Below are positions 1 through 8,132 of a stretch of DNA of 64,000 bases, piece after piece. Position numbers and translations under genes: made by a program. The notes beneath the pieces were generated by a model. That model worked only from the letters and a program-made list of their open reading frames with translations, was not told the origin of the DNA and searched no databases. Origin of the DNA: Streptomyces albicerus (GTDB lineage Bacteria; Actinomycetota; Actinomycetes; Streptomycetales; Streptomycetaceae); the NCBI RefSeq assembly GCF_008905045.1, contig NZ_VWMY01000053.1, positions 1 to 64,000 of the forward strand. Direction: 5' to 3'. How positions within the stretch are numbered: the first letter of the stretch is position 1; each line of letters begins with the position of its first letter.

Positions 1-100
1 CTCCCACAGCCCGTCCGGAACAATCCAACTCCACGTACCCCGCCCCATGAACAGACCAACGTCCGCCTCACCACGTAGGACACGGTCTTAGGGGGCTGCC

Positions 101-709
101 ATGCGCCGCATCCGCACCTTCGCCGCGGCTGCTGCGGCCATCTGTCTGCCGCTTACCGCCCGCGGCAGCGGCTCCGACCCGAAACCGGCCGCCGAGCCAG
201 CCGACAAGCCGTCCGCGAGCCGCACCGTCGACTGCAGCGACGAGACCCTCAGCCAGGAAGTCTGGATCGACAACTGCATGCCCGAGCCGCCGAACACGGA
301 CCTGAAGCTCGGCGAGTCGTACACGTGGCTCGACGGCGTGAAGACCTCCGTCACGAAGATCGAGCGGATCACTGGCCCCTACCAGCAGGGCGATACCCGG
401 CCCGACACCGACGAGACGCTGTTCCGCGTCCACATCGCGTTCTCCAACGGTGCCGACATCCCCGTGAAGCTCGACGAGTTCAGCACGTTCATCGACGGCG
501 CCACGAACGGCGGCGAGGCCGCAATCGGCTCGTACCAGGCCGGTGAGGAGCCCATCGTCGGGCGTCTCGCACCCGGCGGCAATGTCACGAAGACCGCCGA
601 GTACATCATCGACGACAAGTACGGGACCAAGGTCGTCGTCACCGTGCAGCGCGGCAAGGAGGCCAGCGAACCGGGCGGCTACCCGGAGTTCACGGGCACC
701 ATCAGCTGA
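101..709 (+). CDS. Exported DUF4352-like protein, lipobox Cys replaced
   Basis: Protein of 202 aa, probably secreted, function unknown. An Arg-rich start and an Ala-rich hydrophobic stretch (about residues 1-21) form a signal peptide. The leader ends LPLTARGSGSD, which looks like a Streptomyces lipobox (LTAC-G) with Cys changed to Arg (codon CGC; TGC would restore it), so anchoring at that place is not possible as written. The remainder is one soluble beta-rich domain resembling the DUF4352 lipoprotein at 1418, with LKLGESYTW and a late GRLAPGG turn. The ATG follows GGGGGC. Domain assignment is inferred from overall pattern and from the neighbouring paralogue-like gene. Confidence 0.7.
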   Translation: MRRIRTFAAAAAAICLPLTARGSGSDPKPAAEPADKPSASRTVDCSDETLSQEVWIDNCMPEPPNTDLKLGESYTWLDGVKTSVTKIERITGPYQQGDTRPDTDETLFRVHIAFSNGADIPVKLDEFSTFIDGATNGGEAAIGSYQAGEEPIVGRLAPGGNVTKTAEYIIDDKYGTKVVVTVQRGKEASEPGGYPEFTGTIS

Positions 710-757
710 CCCACGGGTTACGGCCCCGGTAGAAAACCGCTGGCGCCGTCGGCCACC

Positions 758-1138
758 ATGACGTTGCGAGGCATCAGCACCGCCCTAACACCCCGCCCCG
801 GCCGCCCTCGCTGGCCGACTCGTGCCAACTGGGACCTGATCCGCTGTTCCCACATCATGCAAGCCCACCCGGTGGCCGTGGTGACTCGACTCGAAGGGCT
901 GGCGCTGCAAGCGCTGCCCCCGCTGCCGCACGCTCTGCGTATGGGGTGGGCTTGGCACGAGGCCGGCTACGTGGACCAAGATCTGGCGCTGGAAGAGTGG
1001 GGCGCCGTGCTGGCTGAACTTGATCCGTACGTCCGCCGCTTCATCTCGGCTCGCGCCGTGAACAGCCAGGAGCCGTGGCCCCACTACAGTCGTTTGACTG
1101 AGGAAGCTGTCGTTTGGGCGAGGCGCCGCGGCCAGTAG
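758..1138 (+). CDS. Hypothetical protein, possibly a remnant
   Basis: Unrecognised 126-aa protein. The core from about residue 35 (IMQAHPVAVVTRLEGLAL onward) is well composed, with hydrophobic helices, WAWHEAGY and a C-terminal SRLTEEAVVWARRR helix. The first 30 residues are Pro/Arg-rich and less protein-like. There is no ribosome-binding site before the ATG at 758; an internal ATG at 858 would keep only the convincing core. It lies in a stretch of decayed accessory genes and may itself be a fragment. Confidence 0.45.
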   Translation: MTLRGISTALTPRPGRPRWPTRANWDLIRCSHIMQAHPVAVVTRLEGLALQALPPLPHALRMGWAWHEAGYVDQDLALEEWGAVLAELDPYVRRFISARAVNSQEPWPHYSRLTEEAVVWARRRGQ

Positions 1139-1333
1139 GCGGCCGGTGCTGGGTGTCAGCGGGCCCGGTCCTCGTACGTCCGACGCCACAAATTGTGCGC
1201 GCCGGCCGACGCGTAGCCGGTACTTGTGGTCGTGGCAGCGCGGGCACCGCTTCACCTTCCGCCGGCACTCCAACTCGCCCGCCTCTTTGAGCCGCCACGG
1301 GGACGAGCCTTCATTGTTTGCGCTCAGATCCAT
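785..1333 (-). CDS. Possible small Cys/His-motif protein (remnant), opposite strand
   Basis: The first 65 residues of this reverse frame look genuine: MDLSANNEGSSPWRLKEAGE, then a Cys/His cluster (LEC, CPRCHDHKYR) like half of a zinc ribbon. Such short basic zinc-ribbon proteins are common in actinomycete integrative elements. The rest of the frame lies antisense to 758..1138 and is probably read-through, so the real gene may end near 1140 or have lost its end. Function unknown. Confidence 0.3.
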   Translation of the reverse strand: MDLSANNEGSSPWRLKEAGELECRRKVKRCPRCHDHKYRLRVGRRAQFVASDVRGPGPLTPSTGRLLAAAPRPNDSFLSQTTVVGPRLLAVHGASRDEAADVRIKFSQHGAPLFQRQILVHVAGLVPSPPHTQSVRQRGQRLQRQPFESSHHGHRVGLHDVGTADQVPVGTSRPARAAGAGC

Positions 1334-1417
1334 AACAGAACCGATCCAAACTCTTCACAGATCACCTACATCCGATAACGTCCCCCATCTCACGAAACAC
1401 CGCACCAAGGGGGGACC

Positions 1418-2011
1418 ATGCGCACCCGCGCCCGCATCCACACCATCACCGCACTCACCGCCGCTGGCCTGCTCGCACTCACCGCGTGCAGCACCGGCGA
1501 GGACACGGTGACCACCACGCCGAAGAAGACCTCCTCGAAGAAGGCTGCCGCCAAGACGGAGGAGAAGGCCGACGCCAAGCCGGCCGAGAAGAAGACGGCG
1601 GCCGTCGGCGACACCCTCACGCTGAAGGGCCTGGAGGAGGGCGAGCAGCTCGACGTCACGCTGAAGAAGTGGTTGCCCACCGCCGAGGGGGCGGACGAGT
1701 TCAACGTGCCGCAGGATGGGAAGCGTTGGGCGGCGGCTCAGTTCGAGTTGGTGAACACGGGCAGCAAGGTGTACGCCGACAGTCCGGCGAACGGGGCGAA
1801 GGCCGCCGACAGTGAGGGGCAGCGGTTCGACTCATGGTTCGGGGAGATCGCGGCCGGTCCGGAGATGTCGTCGGACGTGAACTTGCCGAAGGGTGAGAAG
1901 GCCCTGGGCTGGGTCGTGTTCGAGGTGCCGAAGACGTCGAAGCTGGTGTCGGTGCAGTTCGGGATGAACTCGGGGTTCGCGGAGCAGACAGGGCAGTGGT
2001 CGGTGAAGTAG
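1418..2011 (+). CDS. DUF4352-type lipoprotein
   Basis: Lipoprotein of 197 aa. The signal peptide ends in a proper lipobox LALTAC with Cys at residue 24. A low-complexity Lys/Ala/Glu/Thr linker follows (about residues 28-65: KKTSSKKAAAKTEEKAD...), then a beta-sandwich domain of DUF4352 type (VGDTLTLKG, then WAAAQFELVNTGSKVYAD) often found in Streptomyces surface lipoproteins. The ATG is preceded by AAGGGGGG, a good ribosome-binding site. Its overall plan matches the gene at 101, suggesting an old duplication, but here the lipid-anchor Cys is intact. Role unknown. Confidence 0.8.
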   Translation: MRTRARIHTITALTAAGLLALTACSTGEDTVTTTPKKTSSKKAAAKTEEKADAKPAEKKTAAVGDTLTLKGLEEGEQLDVTLKKWLPTAEGADEFNVPQDGKRWAAAQFELVNTGSKVYADSPANGAKAADSEGQRFDSWFGEIAAGPEMSSDVNLPKGEKALGWVVFEVPKTSKLVSVQFGMNSGFAEQTGQWSVK

Positions 2012-2676
2012 GCCAGCGGTGTGGGGCCCGGTCGCACGAGGCGGCCGGGCGCTCGCGTTTCTCCGGGAGATCCCCCAGCCGGGCCACAATTCAACCCATG
2101 ACCGCCTACCCGGCGCGCTGCCCCCCTGTCGTGATTGCGAGGGAGGCGGGTCAGGGGAGGCTGAACCGCCCGTTCCCGTTTCCCTGAGACCCGCCTCCCT
2201 GCCCTCCTTGGCCTCCCTGAGTCACCTTTCCGCAGGCCAGACCAGGGAGGCAGATCAGGGAGCCGCTCAGGGAGAACCGTGAGAACGCCGCGGCGAACCG
2301 CTTCGCGGTGGCGGGGTCGAGGCCACGGCCGATGAGATGAGTCTTGGCCGTCTGAGGGGCGCCGGTGGCCAGAGTGCGGCGAGCCTTGTCGGCAGCGTGG
2401 TAGGTGTGGCCCGGCGGCGGAGGGTGGCGCGAAGCGCGCGACGCTCTCGGCGGATGGCCAGGGTACGTTCTTGCATTAGGTCTGGCTCCTTGATCACGAA
2501 GGTGCTGGATCAAGGCCCCGTGCTGGTGATGGCGTCACCGGTCCGGGGCCGACGCCGTCTCACAGACGTCTCGCGGGCTGTGCGTGAGAGGGCGGACTCG
2601 GAGCCTCTGACCTGGACGTTCTCGGAATGTGTAGACGGTGACGGGCCACCCAGGAGGGTGGGTAAACTCCATCCAC
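2012..2676. other. Gene-poor decayed stretch before purB
   Basis: No intact gene is supported. On the plus strand near 2098 a start (MTAYPA...) is followed in another frame by PPCRDCEGGG, as if a short Cys-rich protein had been frameshifted. From about 2150 to 2275 the strand carries repeated AGGGAGG/CCTCCCTG words. The minus strand holds the broken gene listed at 2270. Overall this looks like residue of an integrated element; no attachment site could be identified. Confidence 0.45.
2270..2476 (-). pseudogene. Frameshifted small gene of mobile-element type
   Basis: One minus frame starts MQERTLAIRRERRALRATLRRR. A second frame then supplies YHAADKARRTLATGAPQTAKTHLIGRGLDPATAKRFAAAFSR in pieces. 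Read together they form one plausible basic helical protein of the kind carried by actinomycete integrative conjugative elements, broken by a frameshift near 2400-2420. Neither frame alone ends sensibly. The family link is inferred from memory of such proteins and needs a translated search. Confidence 0.35.
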
Positions 2677-4119
2677 GTGACTGCTGCGCCTGCAAAGCCC
2701 CGTATCCCGAACGTCCTCGCCGGCCGCTATGCCTCGGCCGAGCTCGCCACCCTGTGGTCCCCCGAGCAGAAGGTGAAGCTGGAGCGTCAGCTCTGGCTCG
2801 CCGTGCTGCGGGCTCAGAAGGACCTCGGCATCGAGGTGCCGGACGCCGCCCTCGCCGACTACGGGCGGGTTCTCGACCAGGTCGACCTGGCCTCGATCGC
2901 CGAGCGCGAGAAGGTCACGCGGCACGACGTGAAGGCGCGGATCGAGGAGTTCAACGACCTCGCCGGGCACGAGCACGTGCACAAGGGCATGACCTCGCGT
3001 GATCTCACCGAGAACGTGGAGCAGCTGCAGATCCGGCTCTCCCTTGAGCTGATGCGCGACCGCACGGTCGCCGTCCTGGCACGCCTGGGCAAGCTCGCCG
3101 GCGAGTACGGCGAGCTGGTCATGGCCGGCCGCTCGCACAACGTGGCGGCGCAGGCGACCACCCTCGGCAAGCGTTTCGCGACCGCCGCCGACGAGCTGCT
3201 CGTCGCGTACGGCCGGGTCGAGGAGCTGCTCGGCCGCTATCCGCTGCGTGGCATCAAGGGCCCGGTGGGCACGGCGCAGGACATGCTCGACCTGCTGGGC
3301 GGGGATGCGGCGAAGCTCGCGGATCTCGAGCAGCGCATCGCGCGGCACCTGGGCTTCTCGCAGGCGTTCACGTCCGTCGGCCAGGTCTATCCGCGCTCGC
3401 TCGACTACGAGGTCGTGACCGCGCTGGTGCAGCTGGCGGCCGCGCCGTCGTCGCTGGCGAAGACGATCCGACTGATGGCCGGGCACGAGCTGGTCACCGA
3501 GGGCTTCAAGCCGGGCCAGGTCGGCTCCTCCGCGATGCCGCACAAGATGAACACCCGCTCCTGCGAGCGCGTGAACGGCCTGATGGTGATCCTGCGCGGC
3601 TATGCCTCGATGACGGGCGAACTGGCGGGCGACCAGTGGAACGAGGGCGACGTGTCCTGCTCGGTGGTGCGCCGGGTCGCGCTGCCTGACGCGTTCTTCG
3701 CCCTTGACGGTCTGCTGGAGACGTTCCTGACCGTCCTCGACGAGTTCGGCGCGTTCCCCGCGGTCGTCGCGCGCGAGCTGGACCGCTATCTGCCGTTCCT
3801 CGCCACGACCAAGGTCCTGATGGGCGCCGTACGGGCGGGCGTCGGCCGTGAGGTCGCGCACGAGGCCATCAAGGAGAACGCCGTCGCCTCCGCCCTCGCC
3901 ATGCGCGAGCAGGGCGCCGAGCGCAACGAACTGCTGGACAAGCTCGCCGCCGACGAGCGCATCCCGCTGGACCGGGCTGGGCTCGACGCGCTGATGGCCG
4001 ACAAGCTGTCCTTTACGGGCGCCGCCGCCGACCAGGTGGCCGCGGTCGTCGGGCGGATCGAGGAGCTCGTGAAGCAGCACCCGGAGGCCGCGGGCTACAC
4101 GCCGGGGGCGATCCTCTGA
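2677..4119 (+). CDS. purB: Adenylosuccinate lyase
   Basis: Adenylosuccinate lyase, 480 aa, cytosolic enzyme of purine synthesis that removes fumarate from SAICAR and from adenylosuccinate. The fumarase/aspartase-superfamily signature SSAMPHKMNTRSCE carries the catalytic serine loop; the TSRDLTENV and GRSHNVAAQ motifs supply the general acid/base and substrate contacts. The GTG at 2677 is chosen because VTAAPAKPRIPNVLAGRYAS is the usual Streptomyces N-terminus; the earlier in-frame GTG at 2638 adds 13 unlikely residues. CAGGAGGG lies upstream at 2651. The stop overlaps the likely CTG start of mug. Confidence 0.97.
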   Translation: MTAAPAKPRIPNVLAGRYASAELATLWSPEQKVKLERQLWLAVLRAQKDLGIEVPDAALADYGRVLDQVDLASIAEREKVTRHDVKARIEEFNDLAGHEHVHKGMTSRDLTENVEQLQIRLSLELMRDRTVAVLARLGKLAGEYGELVMAGRSHNVAAQATTLGKRFATAADELLVAYGRVEELLGRYPLRGIKGPVGTAQDMLDLLGGDAAKLADLEQRIARHLGFSQAFTSVGQVYPRSLDYEVVTALVQLAAAPSSLAKTIRLMAGHELVTEGFKPGQVGSSAMPHKMNTRSCERVNGLMVILRGYASMTGELAGDQWNEGDVSCSVVRRVALPDAFFALDGLLETFLTVLDEFGAFPAVVARELDRYLPFLATTKVLMGAVRAGVGREVAHEAIKENAVASALAMREQGAERNELLDKLAADERIPLDRAGLDALMADKLSFTGAAADQVAAVVGRIEELVKQHPEAAGYTPGAIL

Positions 4120-4661
4120 CGCGGTTCACCGCCGCCGACCTGGAGGCCGCCCGCGACCGCCTCGTGCCGGATGTCGTCGCGGACGGTCTCCATGTGCTGT
4201 TCTGCGGCATCAACCCGGGGCTCATGACGGCCGCGACGGGCCATCATTTCGCCCGTCCCGGCAACCGCTTCTGGCCGGTGCTGCACCTGTCCGGCTTCAC
4301 GCCCCGGCTGCTCGAGCCGTCGGAACAGGGCGAGTTGCCCTCGTACGGGCTCGGCATCACCAACGTGGTCGCGCGGGCGACCGCCCGGGCCGACGAGCTC
4401 AGCGCGGACGAGTACCGGGAGGGCGGGCGGCTGCTCGTCACCAAGGTGGAGCGGCTGCGGCCGCGATGGCTCGCGGTGGTCGGCGTGACCGCGTACAGGG
4501 TGGCCTTTGACGACCGCAAGGCGGCCGTCGGACCGCAGGAGCGGACGATCGGCTCGACGCGGGTGTGGGTGCTGCCGAATCCCAGTGGGCTGAACGCACA
4601 TTGGACGGCGGCGACGATGGCGGAGGAGTTCGGGAGATTGAGGGACGCGGCGGGGGCCTGA
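4116..4661 (+). CDS. mug: G/U mismatch-specific uracil-DNA glycosylase
   Basis: Mug/TDG-family DNA glycosylase, which excises U or T mispaired with G. The active-site motif GINPGLM and the C-terminal NPSGLNAHW motif are both present. The first ATG/GTG in frame is GTG 4164, but residues encoded upstream (TRFTAADLEAARDRLVPDVV) match the normal family N-terminus, and only a CTG at 4116 can start them. That CTG lies in a CTGA overlap with the purB stop, with GGGGGCG just upstream, suggesting translational coupling. If CTG is not used the protein starts at 4164 (165 aa) and lacks its first helix. Confidence 0.85.
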   Translation: MTRFTAADLEAARDRLVPDVVADGLHVLFCGINPGLMTAATGHHFARPGNRFWPVLHLSGFTPRLLEPSEQGELPSYGLGITNVVARATARADELSADEYREGGRLLVTKVERLRPRWLAVVGVTAYRVAFDDRKAAVGPQERTIGSTRVWVLPNPSGLNAHWTAATMAEEFGRLRDAAGA

Positions 4662-4665
4662 GGGG

Positions 4666-5115
4666 TCACGGTGGGTCTATGTCCGTGACCACGGCGAGCA
4701 GTTTGACCTCGTCCGCCTCGTCCCGGTCGGCAATGCCCACGGCAACCCAGCGGCGACGCTCCTTGACCTCCCACAGGTACATGTCGTCCACACGCTGGCT
4801 GAAGGAGAGCCAGGGCTCGGGTATCACCTCGTCGTACATCGCGGGACGCAGGCGGATGGTCTGCGTCCCGAGGTGCTCACCGACTCCCCAGAGCAGGGTC
4901 AGGAGCCGCGCGATGTCGTCCCTTTCCTCCATGAACTGCGCCGCAGTCTCCGCCCGTTGGCAACCGTCCCCCGCGCAAGGACCGTCGCCGCCCGCTGACT
5001 CGGCCATGAAATAGCCGGGTCCCCCCATGCCGACGACGTCCGTCGTGCCCTGCTCCGCGGGAAGATCGCGGGAGCACAGCGCAGCGATCGCGGCTACGAA
5101 CTCCTCACTGGTCAT
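4666..5115 (-). CDS. Hypothetical protein
   Basis: Unrecognised soluble protein of 149 aa starting MTSEEFVAAIAALCSRD. There is no signal peptide or membrane segment. A cysteine-bearing segment (GDGPCAGDGCQRAE) is followed by helices (ERDDIARLLTLLWGVGEHLG) and a C-terminal strand-rich part (WEVKERRRWVAVGIADRDEADEVKLLAVVTDIDPP). A longer frame reaches 5187, but those residues look like read-through. No clear ribosome-binding site is visible. It is convergent with mug, 4 bases apart. Its role cannot be inferred. Confidence 0.65.
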   Translation of the reverse strand: MTSEEFVAAIAALCSRDLPAEQGTTDVVGMGGPGYFMAESAGGDGPCAGDGCQRAETAAQFMEERDDIARLLTLLWGVGEHLGTQTIRLRPAMYDEVIPEPWLSFSQRVDDMYLWEVKERRRWVAVGIADRDEADEVKLLAVVTDIDPP

Positions 5116-5179
5116 GAAGTCCAGTAAACCGGCCACCACTGACAATTGGCGATGCATCAGGTGGCCGAGAGGCCCCTGT

Positions 5180-5905
5180 TCACGCATCCCGGCGGCGAAC
5201 GCTCCACGCTCCCGCCAGCAACGCGGCCCCCGTCCACACCGCCGTCACCGCGAGGCCGGTCCACGGCCCGAGCGCCCCGTCCGCGGTCTCGTGCAGGACC
5301 ACTTGGCCCGCCCTGTCGGGCAGGAAGTCGGCAGCGCTCCCGGACAGATCCCCGACCACGAAGGAGACGATGAGCAGGAACGGGACAAGGATGCTCAGCG
5401 TGGCGACGCCGCTGCGCAGCAGCGCGGCCAGCCCGGCCGCGAACAGGGCCATCAGCGCGAGGTAGACCCCGCAGCCGATCACTCCCCGCAGCCCCTCGCC
5501 CCAGCTCAGCCCGCTCCCCCGGTCACCGAGGACGGCCTTGCCCACGAGCAGGCTCACACCTCCGGTGAGGAGACCGACGGCCAGGGCGGGTACGCCGATG
5601 GCCATCGCCTTCGCCGCGAACCACCGGCCCCGGTCGGGTACGGCGGCCAGGGAGACCCGCAACGCACCGCCCTGGAACTCGGACGAGACCGCCTGCGCGC
5701 CGAACGTGATCGCCGCGATCTGCCCGAAGTTGACCCCGAAGAATGCCGAGAACAGGGGGTCGAAGTCAGCGTCTGCCGCCTCGTCGAGCCCGGCGAGCGC
5801 GGAGAACGCCGCGGTGACGAGGACGACGGCGACCAGCCCCGCGACGAGCGACCGAAGCGTACGGATCTTGAGCCACTCCGAGTGGAGTACGGGTGCGAAC
5901 GGCAC
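5180..5905 (-). CDS. ABC-2-type transporter permease
   Basis: Membrane subunit (241 aa) of an ABC exporter. After a cytosolic SEWLKIRTLRS start, typical of ABC-2 permeases, about six hydrophobic helices follow (for example SLVAGLVAVVLVTAAFSAL, AMAIGVPALAVGLLTGG, LALMALFAAGLAALL, ILVPFLLIVSFVVG). The GTG start at 5905 falls 2 bases after the ATPase stop, so the two genes form an operon and probably a heterodimeric pump. Its substrate is unknown; the divergent two-component system suggests regulated export or resistance to a cell-envelope stressor. Confidence 0.88.
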   Translation of the reverse strand: MPFAPVLHSEWLKIRTLRSLVAGLVAVVLVTAAFSALAGLDEAADADFDPLFSAFFGVNFGQIAAITFGAQAVSSEFQGGALRVSLAAVPDRGRWFAAKAMAIGVPALAVGLLTGGVSLLVGKAVLGDRGSGLSWGEGLRGVIGCGVYLALMALFAAGLAALLRSGVATLSILVPFLLIVSFVVGDLSGSAADFLPDRAGQVVLHETADGALGPWTGLAVTAVWTGAALLAGAWSVRRRDA

Positions 5906-5907
5906 GG

Positions 5908-6840
5908 TCAGGCCTCCTGCGGCTGAGTCGGGGACTGGGCGGCGAACTCGGCCTCCGTGGCCGTCAGATCGAGATAGGCCTGCTCCAACGTGCCCTCCTC
6001 CGCCGTGAGTTCGAGGATGGGCACGCCCGAGCCCGAGGTGAGGCGGCCGATGTCGTCCACGCGCGCGTGGTGCACGATCCACCGTTCGCCCTCGCCCTCC
6101 ACGGCGTCGTATCCATGCCGCGCGAGCAGGTCGCGGAGTGCCGCACCGTCGGTGGTGCGCACCCGTACGCGGGGCTCCACGCGCGCGTGGATGAACTCCC
6201 GCATCGGCGTGTCGGCGAGCAGCCGGCCGCGCCCCAGGACGACGAGGTGGTCTGCGAACGACGCGGTCTCGTTCATCAGGTGGCTGGAGACGAGCACCGT
6301 GCGACCCTCGCGGGCGAGCCGGCGCATCAGCTCACGGATCCAGATGATGCCTTCCGGGTCGAGCCCGTTCGACGGCTCGTCGAGCAGGACCACCGGCGGG
6401 TCTCCCAGGAGCGCGGCGGCGATGCCCAGGCGCTGACGCATGCCCAGGGAGTACGTCCTGACGCGGCGCCGGGCGACCGAGGCGAGGCCCGCCTCCGCCA
6501 GGACCTCGTCCACGCGGCGCTCCGGGATGCGGTTGCTCGCGGCGAGGACGCGCAGGTGGTCGCGCGCGGTGCGCGAGCCGTGTGCGGCCTGCGCTTCGAG
6601 CAGCGCGCCGACGTGACGCAGCGGCTCGTCGAGCGTCGCGTACGCGCGGCCTCCGAGCGTGGCGGTGCCGGCGGTCGGCCGGTCCAGGCCGAGCACGAGC
6701 CGCAGGGTGGTGGACTTCCCTGCGCCGTTGGGGCCGAGGAAACCGGTGACGCGGCCCGGTACAACGCTGAAGGTCAACTGGTCCACGGCCCGCGTGGTCC
6801 CGTACTCCTTGGTGAGGTCTTGGACGTCGATGCTGGTCAT
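5908..6840 (-). CDS. ABC transporter ATP-binding protein (drug-export type)
   Basis: ATPase subunit, 310 aa, starting MTSIDVQDLTKEYG. Walker A GPNGAGKST (about residues 37-45), signature YSLGMRQRL and Walker B VVLLDEPSNGLDPEG are all present, followed by the switch-region His in VSSHLMNE. The C-terminal 90 residues match the extension of DrrA/CcmA-type exporters. The start is the ATG facing the histidine-kinase gene across a 108-base divergent promoter region. The minus frame stays open far upstream, but only this part is protein-like. Confidence 0.93.
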   Translation of the reverse strand: MTSIDVQDLTKEYGTTRAVDQLTFSVVPGRVTGFLGPNGAGKSTTLRLVLGLDRPTAGTATLGGRAYATLDEPLRHVGALLEAQAAHGSRTARDHLRVLAASNRIPERRVDEVLAEAGLASVARRRVRTYSLGMRQRLGIAAALLGDPPVVLLDEPSNGLDPEGIIWIRELMRRLAREGRTVLVSSHLMNETASFADHLVVLGRGRLLADTPMREFIHARVEPRVRVRTTDGAALRDLLARHGYDAVEGEGERWIVHHARVDDIGRLTSGSGVPILELTAEEGTLEQAYLDLTATEAEFAAQSPTQPQEA

Positions 6841-6872
6841 GGCCCAAGGCTGGCTGTCGTGAGGGGTGTTGG

Positions 6873-6939
6873 GCCTCCCCCGCCCGGGGAGAGCGTCTCC
6901 CTCGCTCGGGGGAGGCTCGTTGTCAGTGCCGACTGGCAC
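6873..6939. promoter_or_regulatory. Inverted repeats in divergent promoter region
   Basis: Between the ABC exporter and the histidine kinase lie a 10-base inverted pair GCCTCCCCCG (6873-6882) / CGGGGGAGGC (6907-6916) and GTGCC-GACT-GGCAC (6926-6939). Either could bind the response regulator that controls both operons. No experimental basis; inferred from symmetry and position. Confidence 0.4.
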
Positions 6940-6948
6940 GATGACGGA

Positions 6949-8118
6949 ATGGCCCGCCTGCTGCGCCCGTTCATCCGGGCTGTCACCTACACACGATGGC
7001 TGCATCTGTTCATGGCCGTCGTGTGGCCGGCCATGTGGTACTACATCTTCGACGACATGTGGGCGTGGATCACGGCGGCCGGGCTGCTCGTCCTCGCCGG
7101 GCTCGTGCCCCAGATGCGAACCGTGGAAGGCTTGCAGGCCAGGCTGCTGCTGATGGGACATCGGCACGACAGCAAGAGCATGGAGATAGTCGTCGCGCCG
7201 TCCGCCACCTGGGGCGACCGCGGGCGGACCATCGTGTGGTTGGAGGCCCGGCTGTTCCTGGGCTGTCTCGTCTCGATGCTCACCGTCCAACTGCCCATCA
7301 CGTCCGTGAACCTGGTGACGACGGCGCGTGGCGGGACCCCGGACGACGGCGCGATTCTTCACATCACGGGTCAGCACTGGTGGCACGTGCCTCTCGCGCC
7401 CCTGCCGCTGATCCTGCTGGCCGCAGTCGTGGTCGGCTCCGGCGAGCTGATCACCCTCATCGCGCGCCGCCTCCTCGGCGCGTCCCCCGCCGAGCGGCTT
7501 GCCGCCCTGGAGGAGCGCACGGAACAGCTCCTGGAGCGCACACGTATCGCGCGCGAACTGCACGACTCGATCGGCCACGCGCTGACTGTCGCCGTGGTGC
7601 AGGCGGGCGCGGCGCGGGCGGCGGGCGATCCCGCGTTCACCGACCGGGCGCTGGATGCCATCGAGGAGACGGGCCGGGCCGCGCTGGAGGATCTGGAGCG
7701 GGTACTCGGCGTGCTGCGCGAGACGGAGCGTCCGGTGAGCAGCCGCCCGACACTGGTGGAGGCCGACCGGCTCCTGGAGTCGGCGCGCGCTTCGGGCGCC
7801 AAGGTCGACGCCGAGGTGACGGGCTCCTTGGAGACGGTGCCCGGCCCGGTTTCGCGCGAGGGCTACCGCATCCTCCAGGAGTCGCTCACCAATGTGCTGC
7901 GGCACGCGGGATCCGTTCCCGTCCGGGTCCGTATCGCCGTCGAGGACCGGGCCCTCTCCCTGGAGGTGCGCAATCCGCTGACGGCGGAGATACCGGGACC
8001 CGGCCGGGGCAGCGGCCTGCGGGGCATACGGGAGCGGGCCGCGCTGCTCGGCGGCCGCGCGCGGACCGGACCGGACGACGGGGACTGGCAGGTGCACGCC
8101 GAGCTGCCGCTGCGCTGA
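6949..8118 (+). CDS. Sensor histidine kinase (HisKA_3 class)
   Basis: Membrane histidine kinase of 389 aa in the NarL-partner class. About four hydrophobic segments occupy residues 15-170 (WLHLFMAVVWPAMWYYIF, ITAAGLLVLAGLVP, LFLGCLVSMLTVQLPI, PLAPLPLILLAAVVVG). A helical linker then leads to the phospho-acceptor box ARELHDSIGHALTV (His near residue 204) and a C-terminal ATPase ending GRGSGLRGIRERAALLGG. The ATG at 6949 is chosen because MARLLRPFIRAV directly precedes the first helix. It is followed 14 bases later by its response regulator and faces an ABC exporter it may control. Confidence 0.93.
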   Translation: MARLLRPFIRAVTYTRWLHLFMAVVWPAMWYYIFDDMWAWITAAGLLVLAGLVPQMRTVEGLQARLLLMGHRHDSKSMEIVVAPSATWGDRGRTIVWLEARLFLGCLVSMLTVQLPITSVNLVTTARGGTPDDGAILHITGQHWWHVPLAPLPLILLAAVVVGSGELITLIARRLLGASPAERLAALEERTEQLLERTRIARELHDSIGHALTVAVVQAGAARAAGDPAFTDRALDAIEETGRAALEDLERVLGVLRETERPVSSRPTLVEADRLLESARASGAKVDAEVTGSLETVPGPVSREGYRILQESLTNVLRHAGSVPVRVRIAVEDRALSLEVRNPLTAEIPGPGRGSGLRGIRERAALLGGRARTGPDDGDWQVHAELPLR

Positions 8119-8132
8119 TCTACGCTGGCCGG

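Noticed and set aside
5893..6948. Plus-strand extension upstream of the histidine kinase
   Set aside because: It runs antisense to the ABC ATPase and has no protein-like content; the kinase starts at 6949.
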